Assembly: GCA_006538405.1 (NCBI GenBank)
Contig: BJKQ01000004.1
Span: 2,666,001-2,730,000 of the forward strand
DNA: 64,000 nucleotides
Reading direction: 5' to 3'
Source: Hansfordia pulvinata
Lineage: Eukaryota; Ascomycota; Sordariomycetes; Xylariales
The first letter of the stretch is position 1. Every line of letters begins with the position of its first letter. Positions 22,666-34,181 of this stretch are shown piece by piece. The notes below the pieces were generated by a model that was not told the origin of the DNA, searched no databases, and saw only the letters and a program-made list of their open reading frames with translations. Made by a program: the position numbers and the translations under genes.

Positions 22666-25600
22666 TCACACATCCAGCGTCTCGTTGAACCGCAGCACGC
22701 CGTTGCTCTTCAGGACCCCGTCCACCCCCTTGGGTAGGCGCGGGAACGGGTCGGCCAGCTGGCTGCTCGCCGCCCGCTGCGGCGAGGTCGACTTGTCAAT
22801 GACCAGTGCCAGGCCGTGCGACTTGATGGCGTCCACGAGAGCCGGCACCATGTCCTGCGCGAGTGTGTGTGTGTCAGCAAGTCTTTCTCCGGTTTTTTTT
22901 TTTTTTTTGGGGTTCGTGTCGACCATATACGTATTCACACCTCGGGGGTGGAAAGGTGTTGATAAAAACAGAAACGGCCAAACTTACCAATAGCCGCGAG
23001 CAGCATATCAGCCCCATGAAGTTGTTGCTCTGCGCGACGCGCACCACCTCCTTGATGGACGAGATCCTGCGCCCGCTGCTCGTCCGCTTCTGCTGTTGCT
23101 GCAGCTCCTGCTCCAGTCCGACCGCCGCCTCACCGGGTGCCACCCCCGCCGCCGCCGCCGACGACGACGACTCGTGCTGCTCCTCGCGACCCAGGTCGTT
23201 GCACAGGAACACGGGGAAGTTGGGCTGCTTCCAGTTGAGCATGGTGCACAGCATGGGGTTGTACGAGCTGAAGACGACGGAGCGCACCGACTCGGGCGCC
23301 TGCGCCCTCTGCGCGCGCTGCTCGCGCGCGTGGTCGAAGACGACCGTCAGCACCGCGTCCGCCACCCGGTTGACGTCGGCCGTGGGGCCCAGGCCGAGCC
23401 GCTGCTCCTCCTCCTCCGACGGGTAGATGATCTGCAGGTTGACGTGCATCGACGACGGCAGCAGCGACAGCGCCCGCTCCAGCGACACGCCCGCCGTCGC
23501 CAGCACCCGGTGCACCTGCGCGATGTCGCCGACGCCCAGCGAGGGCAGCGAGGGCAGCAGGCGCGCGCCCTCCGGGTCGTTGGACGCCGCGATGGTGGTG
23601 AACTGCTCGTACGTCAGGCGCGAGATGGGCATCTCGACGCCCGCGCACCGGATCGTCCACCACGGCCACACCACGGGCACCGCGTCGTTGGTCGGCTGCA
23701 CGTACAGCTGCACAAAGTCGCCCGACAGGCTCGACCCTGTCACGAACATGTTGGGGTTCTGGTCCAGCTGGCTGGTCGCCTTCCAGTACGTCTCAAAGTC
23801 GGTGATCTCGAGCGGCTTGCCCGGGAACGGCTTGATCACCTGCGTGTTGAAGGTGATCTGGCCGATGGCGCGCAGCCGAGGGTCGAAGAGGGGCAGGCAG
23901 CACCGCCCGGAGCTGCTCAGCGACGCCCGGAACGTGTTGGGCAGCGCCACCGTCTTCGCAATCACCTTGGCGCCGTACGTCGGGAACACGTCAAAGTCCA
24001 GCGTGAAGGACTCGAGGTTGTCGACCTGGAAGGAAACCAGCCGCGTGTCCTCCTGGAAAGGCAGCATGATGTTCTTGGGATCAGGTCCGAGACCTTGGAC
24101 GATATGGTCAGTCGCGCCGCCGGGTACTTGCTGTCGTGGAAGAAGACCAGCGGCTGCTCTCCGTGCTCTTCGAAGCTGATCTGGATGACGGTCTTGGTGT
24201 CCAGGAAGTTGTGTCCGTAGCGTCGGAGGGGGATGATGGGCGGCGGGAGCTCGAGATCCGGGATGATGTCTATGTCCAGCGACATGGGCACCGGGCCACT
24301 GCTGCTGCCCAGCGACGGCAAGTGTGAGGCGCTGGCCTGCATCACCATGGGACTCCTGTTGAAGCCTTTCTGATACGGCGCCAGGAGCTGCATGCACGCC
24401 AGGTGGCCTTCCCACGCCGCATAGTACATTGCTGGCAGATCTTTCTCGTCGACAATCGTGGGGTCGGCCCCGACACTCAGCAACTCCTTCAGACAGGGGA
24501 CGTTGCCCTCGCTTGCCGCGTGGACGAGCGGGGTCCATCCGTAGAGCTTGTCAATCTGGTCCAAGTCGGCATTGTACTGCTGTAGCAGCCGCAGCAACCG
24601 CGGCGTCTGGCCGGATCTGGCAACGAGATGTTGCGGGTAAAGTCCCTCGGCGTCTGCCAATATCTTTGCTCCATGACGGAGAAGTAGCTCGACTATCTCG
24701 ACAGATCCGTGCTCGCAAGCTAGGTTCAGGGGGATGTGGTCAACATCTGATGCGGGGTCCAGGCGGGTCGTGATGGCCAGGAGTCGTTGAACGCATTCCA
24801 GGTGCCCGTGTATGATGGCGTGAATCAGAGGCGTGAAATTGTCGTGGTCAATCAAATCGATCGTCTTGGAGTCGGCTGTACTGCTGGTCAGCAAACGATC
24901 CTCGCACAAGCTTTGAAGTCAGAAGGATCTCACATTCGAGCAATGCGTTCAGCATGTCCAGCCGGCCATGCATACTGGCGTAGTGCAGAGGGACGCGCCC
25001 GTAAACATCAGTCCTATTCACCGCTACGCCACTCGCGAGGCCGACGCCCAGGACGAATGAGTTGCCGTATATCGTGGCTTGGTGCAAGCAGTTCCTTTCG
25101 TTGATATCGTCCTCGGATTGTACGTCAACCAAGCCTGTCGCCAGGAGTGTTTCCAGCGACGCCTGTGGTGCCTCATGTATAGCAGCAAGGAACGTCCGAG
25201 TCACCCTTTCCATTGCCGACTGATCCGTGCCCTGCTCCGACTTGGTAGACTGCAGTCTTGTGAGAAGGTCTCGCAAAGACTCGAGATTGCCGCTGATGGC
25301 CGTGTCGAGAAGAAGCGAGTCGGCATCGCCCTCGGCGGTGCCAAGCAGATGCTGGCTGCTGACGATGTGTTCCGGTCTACTGTCAAATGTGACATGGTCC
25401 CCGTCAGCCCAGGCACCCAGCTCCTGGAGACTGGTGGTCGCCTGGTCGGAAAGCTCGCTGATCACCGTGGCATTGAAAAAGGGCTGCACCTCGACGGCGC
25501 GGGACAGATACAGCTCTTTTGTCTTGGACTTGGACGTCTTGTCCCATTTCTTGAGGATCTTGGAAAAGGCGGTCCCGTTAATCTCGACGAACTGCTGAAG

Positions 25601-26433
25601 CTTGTTGAGGTCGTTGGCGAACTGCTGGAAGCCTTCTTCCAACGTAGTGAACTTGGCGGATCGTCTCGAGACCCCCTGGCGGGACTGAATAACCCTCTTC
25701 TTATCGAGCAGGGTCTTGAGCCTTATCTTGAGCTGCGGCGGGTGTCAGCTTGCGCTGCTCGGGCAGTGGGCGAAAAGAGGGGGGGTGCACCAACCTCGGC
25801 TTCTTTCTGCAGGTAGAAGGCGTTGACCTTTTCGAGTTCACGTTCCTGTGTGATGTGAGCGAGTTGCTGGAAGACACTCATCGTGGGAGTGGCGCGGCAT
25901 TTTCGCGTACCAGTTGGAAGAAGAACTTTGCCTTGTTAGCCTGCAGGGCGGCTTGGGTGTCTAAAGGCGTTGTTGGCCGGTGGGGATCGATCTGGGCGCT
26001 GAGGATCGGTGTGGCAGAGAGCTTCTTGATGAGCTACGGGGCGGGGGACGTTAGCAGTCATCCTATCCTCGCCCAATCCCTGAAGCGACGCCCGCAGCTG
26101 GTGCATGTCGACAGCGAGCAGCGGCTTGTGTTCCTCGGATGAAAGGTGTCGTCAGGTATGCAGCGCGGGAGTTGCTTCATCCTTGCGGAAGGGCCGGATC
26201 CTGAGATCCGGGCAGACGGGGGGAGAGGGGGGGCAGCAGCAACACGTACCTTCTTGAGAGCCTTGTAGTTGACGAAACTGGCTGCATATTCGGGTACCTC
26301 GAGCTGGCGCTTCTGGATGTGCTTTCCGAACTTCCTAAAGGGGGCATCAGTGACATGAGCCCCAGAGGCGGCCGTGCTTACGCGGACAGGACGTGGCTAG
26401 GGCGGGGGGAATTGGCGGGAAAGATACTCACAT
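22666..26433 (-). CDS. Pho81/NUC-2-like phosphate regulator: SPX, ankyrin repeats, GDPD-like domain (one apparent frameshift)
   Basis: Seven exons: 26433-26432, 26334-26250, 26033-25911, 25845-25795, 25732-24934, 24875-22988 and 22854-22666. With one restored base the protein is 1045 residues, matching the roughly 1,050-1,200 of NUC-2/Pho81. An SPX domain starts at residue 1 (KFGKHIQKRQ, NYKALKK, then QFVEINGTAFSKILKKWDK), binding inositol pyrophosphates in the family. Ankyrin repeats follow at about 230-540 (GRVPLHYASMHGRLDMLNAL, NFTPLIHAIIHGHLE, GWTPLVHAASEGN). A C-terminal glycerophosphodiester phosphodiesterase-like fold ends in GVLRFNETLDV. In yeast Pho81 inhibits the Pho80-Pho85 kinase under phosphate starvation, and in Neurospora NUC-2 acts upstream of the PREG/PGOV kinase. 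The start codon is split: AT lies in exon 1 and G opens exon 2. The frame breaks at the G3 run 24077-24079 (sense CCC; CCCC expected) within DLIP/KNIMLPFQED. A CACGTG site lies about 290 bases upstream. Confidence 0.92.
26335..26431 (-). other. Intron 1 of the Pho81-like gene, splitting the start codon
   Basis: On the sense strand the sequence reads GGCACCAT then GTGAGT, with the acceptor CTTTAG followed by GAAGTTCGG. Removing 97 nt joins AT and G into ATG followed directly by AAG TTC GGA, the MKFG start typical of SPX proteins. Confidence 0.75.
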
Positions 26434-26721
26434 GGTGCCGCTTGGAAGCCAGCAGCGGCCTAGGAGAGGCTGCTTGCTTTGGCGACGTGGCTAGAGGCTG
26501 CCGGGGCGTGGGTTATGAACAAAGAGCTGGGCGGATCGACGAGTTCCCGGTATGTCAAAATGCCAGGTGCTGAGGGGGCGGGAAGCGCCGAGGCTGATGC
26601 GGCAATGCGTTGGACGGGAGACAAGCCCTGGAATCCTCAGTGGTTGTCCTGTGTCCGTCGGCCAGTCATGTCATGGCACGCTTATGCTGGCACAGATTGG
26701 GACGGGGCCAAGGGCCTGGAG

Positions 26722-26727
26722 CACGTG
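26722..26727. promoter_or_regulatory. CACGTG E-box, candidate NUC-1/Pho4 site
   Basis: GCACGTGGT lies about 290 bases upstream of the Pho81-like start. Pho4/NUC-1 bHLH factors recognise CACGTG with a preference for flanking G, and yeast PHO81 is itself a Pho4 target. The role here is inferred from position and motif only. Confidence 0.4.
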
Positions 26728-29524
26728 GTGCGGGCTGTGGATCAGAGCCTTGGTTGCCGGTTGGAGGTTGCAGATATAAAAAGCGCAGGTGCCTGTAGTG
26801 GGAGCGGACCGGCGGCTCTGAATTTGCCCCCTTCTGACACAGGACGAGCTGTGGGCAACGGCCACTGGTCCCCCGCCGCTCGATGGTGATTATAGCCTGG
26901 GGCGAGTGGGCCTGAACGGATGGGCCTGGGTGAATGGGCCCTGATCTGGGTCAGAAATTCCTGCGTCAGAGAAGCACGAACGAAAACACGAAACATGTTC
27001 CGTCTTTGTAAAAGACCGACTTAGCCGGGGTAAGCGGGACCTGAGGATAGGAACCCGTTGCGATGTACTCGAATCAAGCTGCCGAGACTGGGGCGCGCCA
27101 CGGGCTACTCACAATGCAGGAACCCGCGGGAGGAGCAGAGCAGAAACGGGCTGAGCAGAGTGACTAACGCCGTCTGAACCTGCACTGGATCTGGCGGATG
27201 GCAGTCAGCCAAGTCTGGCAGAGACGAGAAGAACAGCGGAGAACGGAGGGTGAATATAGGAGAAAACCAAAACAGAGTGGGGGGTGGCCATGGGGGTGAC
27301 TGGGCAGGCAGGGCTGGAGATGGCAAAGACGAGCCAGCCTGCGAGGCACAGCGAGCCCAGAGAGAAGACAAGAGCCAATGTGCTCACCACGGCCTCGACC
27401 AACCACTCCGCTGAAGTTAGCGGCAGAAGAGAAGCCGGAACGAGACGAGGGCAAAGGGCGGTTCCTTTGCGCACAGCATGCAGATGCAGCCTCGAAAGGC
27501 ATGGTCGCTCGGCAGAGCCGCGCTGGAGCATGGCGTGGCAAGTGAAGCTGTGCCCTCCTGGAGGAAGCTTTCGGGGCGGCTTGCCCTGTGGCTCGGCAGT
27601 GACATGGCAGGGGTAGAGGCACGGCCCGGATTCCTGACCCAAGAGTCGGCGTGTGGGCTATTGTGCATGGACAGGGCACACCTGCATATCCAGGTGGAGG
27701 GGAGGCATCGAGGATTGGGGCGGGCGGGCGAGGGTCAGGTCGACCAACGAGGGGGAGGGGCAGTTTCCGTACCTGGCACAAAGATAAAGAGAGGTGGGGG
27801 ATCTCCAAGATGTCTTGTCTCTGGAGTCTTTGGGTGTCTGGAGACGGCGGAGAAGTGCAGAGTATGGCGCCAGGACAGTAGACAGACGGCAGAAGGGGGA
27901 GGGGAAGGAGAGCTGTGATGGTTGTCGACAACGGTCTGGCGAGAGCCTGGCGAGGGGAGGGACAAAGAATGAACAATGGGATAAGCGGCGAGACCTCGGT
28001 GTGTCCGAGAGGGTCGTTTGTATGGCTCGTTTGCATGGATGGCCCCGGCGTGCTGGGTTGGCTTGCACAGCAGCACAAGCACAGCACAATGCTCCGCAGC
28101 CCTCCGAGGTGTCGTTTGTAGTAGGAACGCACGCCAGACACGCCCGTTGTAGCGCTCGGTGATGAAGCCAAGGTGGGCTGGTGCTGGTCTTGGATCGACC
28201 TTGGTTGGAAATTTGGGGAGCCCGTCGGCTAGCAGAGCAGAACAGGGCAGAGCAGAGCAGAGCAGAAGCACTGCAGCAGAGCGGCCGTCTGAGCGAGGCC
28301 GGATCGAGTCGGCGGACGAGTTCGCCCAGGCGCCGCCCGCGCGGGACTGTAGTCGGACGGGGCACTAACTTGGTCGCCGGTGCGTGGTGGACGCACCGTT
28401 CCGATTACGGTCAGCTGGGGTTGTAGCGTAGCCGCACAGGTACTGTGCTGCGTGATAGCTGGAGGTGACACCCGATAGGCGTACGTAAGGTACCTAGTGG
28501 ACGAGTTCCCGTATGGGTTCTCGTGGGCAGCTGCAAACCGTTTCTGAAACACGGCCATCACGTGCCCCTCGTTGGTCAGGAGGTACCTACAATTAAAGTA
28601 AGCATCAGGCATACCTGAGGTACCGTAGCCACGTAACCCAGACAGACATGCATCCGCCTTCACCTCCAGCTGATGTGTCGTCAATGCCAGGAACTGCAGC
28701 TGCTCTTCTACGAGAACCGAGGACAAAAACGCACCGAGCAATATCTATGGCCAGTAGGAGAAAAGTCGCTGCGCCTTGCATGCTCGTATGATGATGCGAT
28801 GTTATGTAGGGTACCTAGGTACAATGAACGAACGTCCCTACCTACGAACTTAGCTTGACGCCCGGTACCAAATTCCAATAGCGCGCCACCTGACGTGACG
28901 TTGAGGGGCACGGAGCAGACCCCGCCATTACGGATGACGGAGACCACGTGAGATGTACTCCGTGGGAACCTACATAATAATTTGGCGGGGTGGTGCTTCG
29001 CAGATAATACAAAGGTATGGCTGGATACTACATATATTACCTACCCTTAAGCTACACATACTCGTTGGATACATTGGCTACGTCAATATACGATCCTCGC
29101 AACATCAGCAGCCGCCTGATGGAGCCGGCGACTGGTCGGGTCCAGCGCGCACGTGCGAGATCCCGAATCCCTCCGTCCGCCGGTTCAAGGCTCCGTTTCA
29201 CTGCTCCGCAGAAACGGTAGGCAGGCTAGGCTACTACCGCCTACCGTACCAACAGGAGCAGAGGGAGTGGAAGGGGGAGAGAGAAATAGCCCGAGTAGAA
29301 AAAAAAACCGAGACCCTCCTCCCCCGTGAAACCCGCCAGCCAATGACGGCACCGGATCTCACCCCGTGGCCTGTCCGAGGCTGACGAGCCGCCCGAGGGG
29401 AGTTGGCAACATCCACTCGTTTGACCCGCAAGCCCCGTCGCCGCCCGCCTGCCTCGTCCTCCAAGCCCGGGACCATGAGAGTAAAAGTTGTCCTCTCATC
29501 CCAATGCGAGGCAAAGGGAGAAGG

Positions 29525-29526
<2 letters not shown>

Positions 29527-29561
<35 letters not shown>
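29527..29561. repeat. (GA)n microsatellite
   Basis: About 16 GA dinucleotides in uninterrupted order, in non-coding DNA upstream of the 3' end of CRM1. Confidence 0.85.
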
Positions 29562-29563
<2 letters not shown>

Positions 29564-30198
29564 CAGACAACGTCCCACTTTCTGCGCGTTCCTTTCTCCC
29601 TTTCTTGCCCCTCCCTCCATCATGGTTCGGCCAATAAACCCCCGTCGCAAACATTGATCTGCGCCTCGGCGTGTTCCCTGCGCCCGACGTGCCTGTCGCC
29701 CCTGGAGCTATCCGACTCTATACCCGCAGGGCTCTTTTCACCTGCTATGCCAGGGACCAACTCGAAGCCCCCAATCACCAACTTATCGCACTTCACGTCA
29801 CATGCAACCTACATGGGCCTTGCAGGAATATAATATGTTTTTGTGCAATTATATTTTCATGCTTTCTCCTTGAGACAGTATCATCCTCTCTCGACGTCAA
29901 ACGACATTGCTTCTTCGCACCTTCTTCTGCACCCCCGAGGGGCGACAACGTGCCACGGCTCTTGCTGGCCGTCGTGTCGTCCAGGGTGCCTCCTCTATTT
30001 TGGTATCACAATGCACAAAGCGAATATCACGGAGCACCGCTGCCACTCCTCCCACATCGGCAGCTACCATCACAGTCCATATACCTCCCACCCGTCCAGT
30101 CCGTCTCCCGCCCCGTCGTCCATCGGCGCTGCGGCTCTCGTCGTGCCGGCACCAGGCTCGCGTTCGGGCGCGAACTCGTTTCTGAACTCTACGCCAAG

Positions 30199-33100
30199 TC
30201 ACAACTCCTCCGTCTCGATCTCAGAGGGCTTCAGCAGACCGCCGACCTTGGCCCGGCGCTCATGTTCGGCATTGGCCTTGTCCTGGACCTCCTGCTCCTT
30301 CTCCACAATGTAGAGCTCGGCATTGTCGCCTGTGAACTCCTTGAGCGAGATCAGGAAGTCGCGCACCTGGAGACGGAACTTCTCGTATGACGCGTTCATC
30401 GTGAACAGGCACTCGATGAACGCGGTGAGTTGGGCACTGGGATTTCAAGTTAGCTTGTATGGAACACCAGCCTGTGGGATAGAGCGTTACTCACGGTTGC
30501 AATTGCGGGAACGCGTTGCGCAGAATCTCCGAAATGAACGTGGCCAGGAATTCCTTGTTGCTGGTGCCGGCAGGGACCTCGTCCGTGTAGACGGGCCCCT
30601 GGATCTTGGGCACGGTGCCGTCTGCAGGCAGAACAAAGTAGAACAGACGCATCACCAGCATCGACTGCGTCTTGAACCCGGCCTTGTGGTCAGGATCCGT
30701 CATGACGAAGAAGACATCACGCAGGATGCCGACGAAAAATTGCTGGAAAAAGGCGTTGGCTGTCTGCGTGTCCGTCTTCTCGGCAATGTTCGCCACGAGC
30801 TCTAGGCACATGTTGAGACCTGCTCCCTCAACGTCACGGTTGTCGTGCTTGCTGGCCCACATGCAAGCGTCGATGACAAACTTGAACTGGCGGTTGTCCA
30901 GCTTGAGGAGCGCGGGGAAACAGTGCAGGTTGATTGCGCGAAGCAGGTTGAAGAACTCGACGCGGTGTTCGGGGAACTCGGAGAAGTCCTTGTTGATCAT
31001 CTCCAGCGTGCACTCGAAGACGTTCTGCATGATCGTCGGCACTTGGTCCTCCATCAGGCCCTGCGAAAGTCAGTCTCACTGTTTTGTCCCAAATGCGAGT
31101 CGCAGAACTTACAGTAAGCTTGGTGATGATGACCGACATGGCCCTGAGCACCTCGGCGTCTCGAGCGCCTGGGACGTTGCGGTTGTAGTCCACAAGAACG
31201 GCGTCGAGCAGCTGGGGAACCATCTGCTGTCGGATCGGCTGCAGGTCCTCGGCCTTTTCGACATAGATCTCGATCAATTTCAAGATCTCCTTCTTGATGG
31301 TTCGCAGGCCTCGGACCTTGGGCATGCGCGGCGCAATGTCGCCTGTCAACAGTTAGCTGGGAGACGTCACGTGGCCAGAGGAGATGATTGTGCTCACCCT
31401 CGCGTGCGACCGCTTCCGAAATCAGTTGGCTGGTCGCGCGGTACATCTGAAGCATTTCCAGATAGATGCGACCGATCTGGGGGCCGAAGTAGGGGCCAAT
31501 CGAAGAGCAGGCGGAAACGTTCGTCTTCATGATGTTTCCGATGATCTTGATGGTCTCCGCGTCCTGGAGAATCTGCGGGTTCTCCATGGCAGCCTTGATG
31601 ATTTCGTCCCAGGCGGCGTTCGGGGCGCTCATGAGGTCAGACAGCAAGCGCTCCTGCTGGTGCTTGTTTCCCTGTGCCGCCACCATGAAGCCGCAGGCCT
31701 CGTAGAAGGTGTGGACCTGCTGAGGGGTGAGATCATTGGTGATCTTCCCCAGGCCACGCACAATTTCCTCGATGAATGGCTCCGTCTCACTAGGTTGGAT
31801 GGCCACAAAGTGTCGACGGCACTGGCGAGCAATTTTGATGAATGTGTCGCAAGCCATGTCCTGGACACCTTCAGGGGGGCGTCAGCAAATGTCAGCCATA
31901 CTCGGGAGGAGAAGAGCATACCTTCGTGAGACTCGTGCATGAACTCGAACAGCTTGTTGACCACGGTCTTCAGGAACTTCCAGTGTGCCTTGAGGAACCG
32001 CGGGTACTGGCCCACGATGTACATGATGTTACTGGCCACGACTGCCTTGTTGTCCTTGCCCCGTTTCATCTCCGTGAGGCCGAGCAGATCCTTAATCACA
32101 GTGACAAGGAACCTCTTCTCGGTCTCCTCGCTCATGGCCAGAGAGATCGAGCCAATAGCCCAGCACAAGACGTTGCAGTTGTGCCAGGACCATTCTGTGC
32201 CGTCGACTTGGTGCTGGAGCTTCTCGGTCATGATGTTCTCCGTGTCGACGACATCGAGATGCGTCAGGTACACAAGACACTCGCGCACCGTCTTGTAGAG
32301 CTGCACTGTGTCGCTTTCCTTGACGAATTCTCGCACAATCTCGCCTTCGTCGTTCTCGACGACAAGCACTTCCTCTGGGCGCACCATCTTCTCGATCATG
32401 ACCACGCGCAGGTTCGAGAGAACGTCTTTGTACTTGTGCATGCGTAGGTTGGGCATATTGTCGAGGACGGCGGGGTTGACGGCACCACTGCTCGAGGGCG
32501 CGCCCATGTGCATCAGAGGGTTCATCTCCTGCATGGGCGCTGTCTGCATCTCCTCGTACAGCTCCTGGACCAGCTTCAGCCAGTAGTCTAGGCAGATCTT
32601 GAAGATCTCACGGTCGTCGATCTGGGATATCCGCATGAGGTAGTAGTGCCCATGCGCAAGGAAGTCTCGGTTCGGGAGTTTCTCAACAAGCTGCTCGTGG
32701 TCAGTATCCGCGCAATCGGGGTTGATTCATGAGTACATACGTCGACATGCTGGCTGAAGAAGTTGCAAAGGAACAGAGCCATGTCCTGGATGAACTCCTG
32801 GTCCTTGCTGTTGCTGTTGGGGTATGTGGTCTTCAGATCGAGGTGGAGCGGCACGATATTGGCAATGGTCGTGAGAACATCGACAAACATCTTGACCAGC
32901 TGCTCGCTGTACGAGTTAGGCTGGCCAGGACCTCCCGTAGCCAGACCGCCGATTTCCGTCAGAACCTGCAGAGTGATGTTGCGGAAGTCGGGAACCTCGA
33001 GGAAGCGCGTGCGCAGGGTCTCGATCAAGGGCGTCTCGAAAATGTAGCCGAGGGGAATCCAGTTGCAGAACCTCAGCAGGGTCTCGAGGGTGGCCTTGAC

Positions 33101-34181
33101 CAGGGTAGGCTGGTCGGCGGTGCTCAAGATCTCCTGGCACAACTGGAAGATGGCAGAGAACTCATTGCACATGGTGGTCTTGAGGCTCCGAGTCTTGGTG
33201 GACGTCATCTGCTCGGCGGAGTAGTCGAAGACCTCCTCGGAGAGGAGACGCAGAATGATCATGTTGTTCTCGCATATCGATAAGTTAGAGCGACACGCGG
33301 TGATGATCTCGTTGATGAAGGTGGGCCAGTTGTGAGGCCATTCCTGCTTGAGGATGGACACGAGAACTAGGTTGAGCTTGTTGAGAATGGCGCGGTTCTG
33401 TCGTAATAACTCCTCGGTCGAGGAGGCCTGGATGATGTAGTTGACGACAAAGTTCCGGATGCCTGCGGTGGTCAGTCTCCGGGCCAGCATTGCTGTGCAT
33501 TTATCAGAGGAGAAGGTTGAGGCTTACCTTGGCACTGGTCTCGGGGCAGGACTTTCCACCTCGTTGTGATGACTTGATCTAACACCTGCAACGCCAAGAC
33601 TATGGATTCGAGTTAGAGCCGATGTCATAATGAGGGACGCAAAGCGAAGCGGCAGCACATTCGAGGCTGGGGCGCCTTACATTTGGTTTGCGGGTTGTTG
33701 GACTGCTGGAGGACCGAGTCGACCACCAGCCACGAGTCGGGGTCTTCCTTGAACTGTTGGAACGGGGCAGTCAGTCAGTGAATGCGCCGTTGGGCAATAG
33801 GGGCGGCACGCGCTGGAGGGAGACTGTGCCAGCGACATACCTGGTTCAGAGCCGTTTGCGCAGCGGCTTGCTATGTGGACAGAGAAGTAAAGTCAGCGTC
33901 GGTCACACGTGCGGGCCCCGGGGGGGGGGGGGGGCTGTTTTTGAGTGTAGAGCGACCGAGTCGATATGCAGCCATGATGAGTGAAGTGAGACTTGCAAGA
34001 GCTGGCGAGAGGGCGAGTGAGGCTGCACGCGAGAGCCGGTGATGCGAGGCCCAGTCGGCGAAGCGTGCCTCGGCTTTGCTAAGGGGGCGGGGTGGCAAAA
34101 AGCTAGCTAACGTACCTGTTCTCCACGCGAGGTGTAGAAAGCATCGACCATCTGGTCGAGCTCCGTGACGGAGGGCGGCAT
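30199..34181 (-). CDS. Exportin-1 / CRM1 nuclear export receptor
   Basis: Ten exons: 34181-34116, 33870-33841, 33753-33681, 33599-33528, 33462-32741, 32690-31922, 31868-31398, 31342-31113, 31060-30495 and 30436-30199. They are all in phase and give 1078 residues, the usual CRM1 length. Seen: the importin-beta N-terminal part ([47 protein letters not shown]), the NES-groove segment ([40 protein letters not shown]) and the highly conserved late HEAT repeats ([20 protein letters not shown]). CRM1 binds leucine-rich nuclear export signals together with Ran-GTP at the nuclear pore. Thr527 occupies the position of the leptomycin-reactive Cys528 of human CRM1. The exon 6 acceptor is a tandem CAG-CAG, so one extra Gln is possible. 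No frame disruption occurs despite a G15 tract in intron 2. Confidence 0.96.
33917..33931. repeat. Poly-G tract inside a CRM1 intron
   Basis: About 15 consecutive G residues follow CCCC within the intron between exons 1 and 2 of CRM1. It is the longest G run in the window; its true length is likely to be uncertain. Confidence 0.7.

Larger units (their letters stand above)
26434..30198. other. Intergenic region between the Pho81-like gene and CRM1
   Basis: About 3.8 kb without a supported gene. The right part (near the CRM1 stop) should be 3' untranslated sequence, and the left part the Pho81 promoter and leader. Long open frames such as 27164-28171 on the minus strand are Pro/Ser/Arg/Cys-rich, overlap several others and show no domain. 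Short AGAGC repeats occur at about 28231-28268. Confidence 0.4.

Noticed and set aside
23096..24220. 374-codon plus-strand frame opposite the Pho81-like gene
   Set aside because: It is the antisense shadow of the GC-biased Pho81 exon 6; codon positions and conserved protein motifs belong to the minus strand.
27164..28365. Long minus-strand frames of 235 and 335 codons
   Set aside because: They overlap each other and others in different frames, are Pro/Ser/Arg/Cys-rich, contain no domain and sit in GC-rich DNA upstream of the Pho81-like gene where random open frames are expected.
29161..29213. CCGGTTCAAGGCTCC, similar to a tRNA B box
   Set aside because: No matching A box, acceptor stem or anticodon arm can be built around it.
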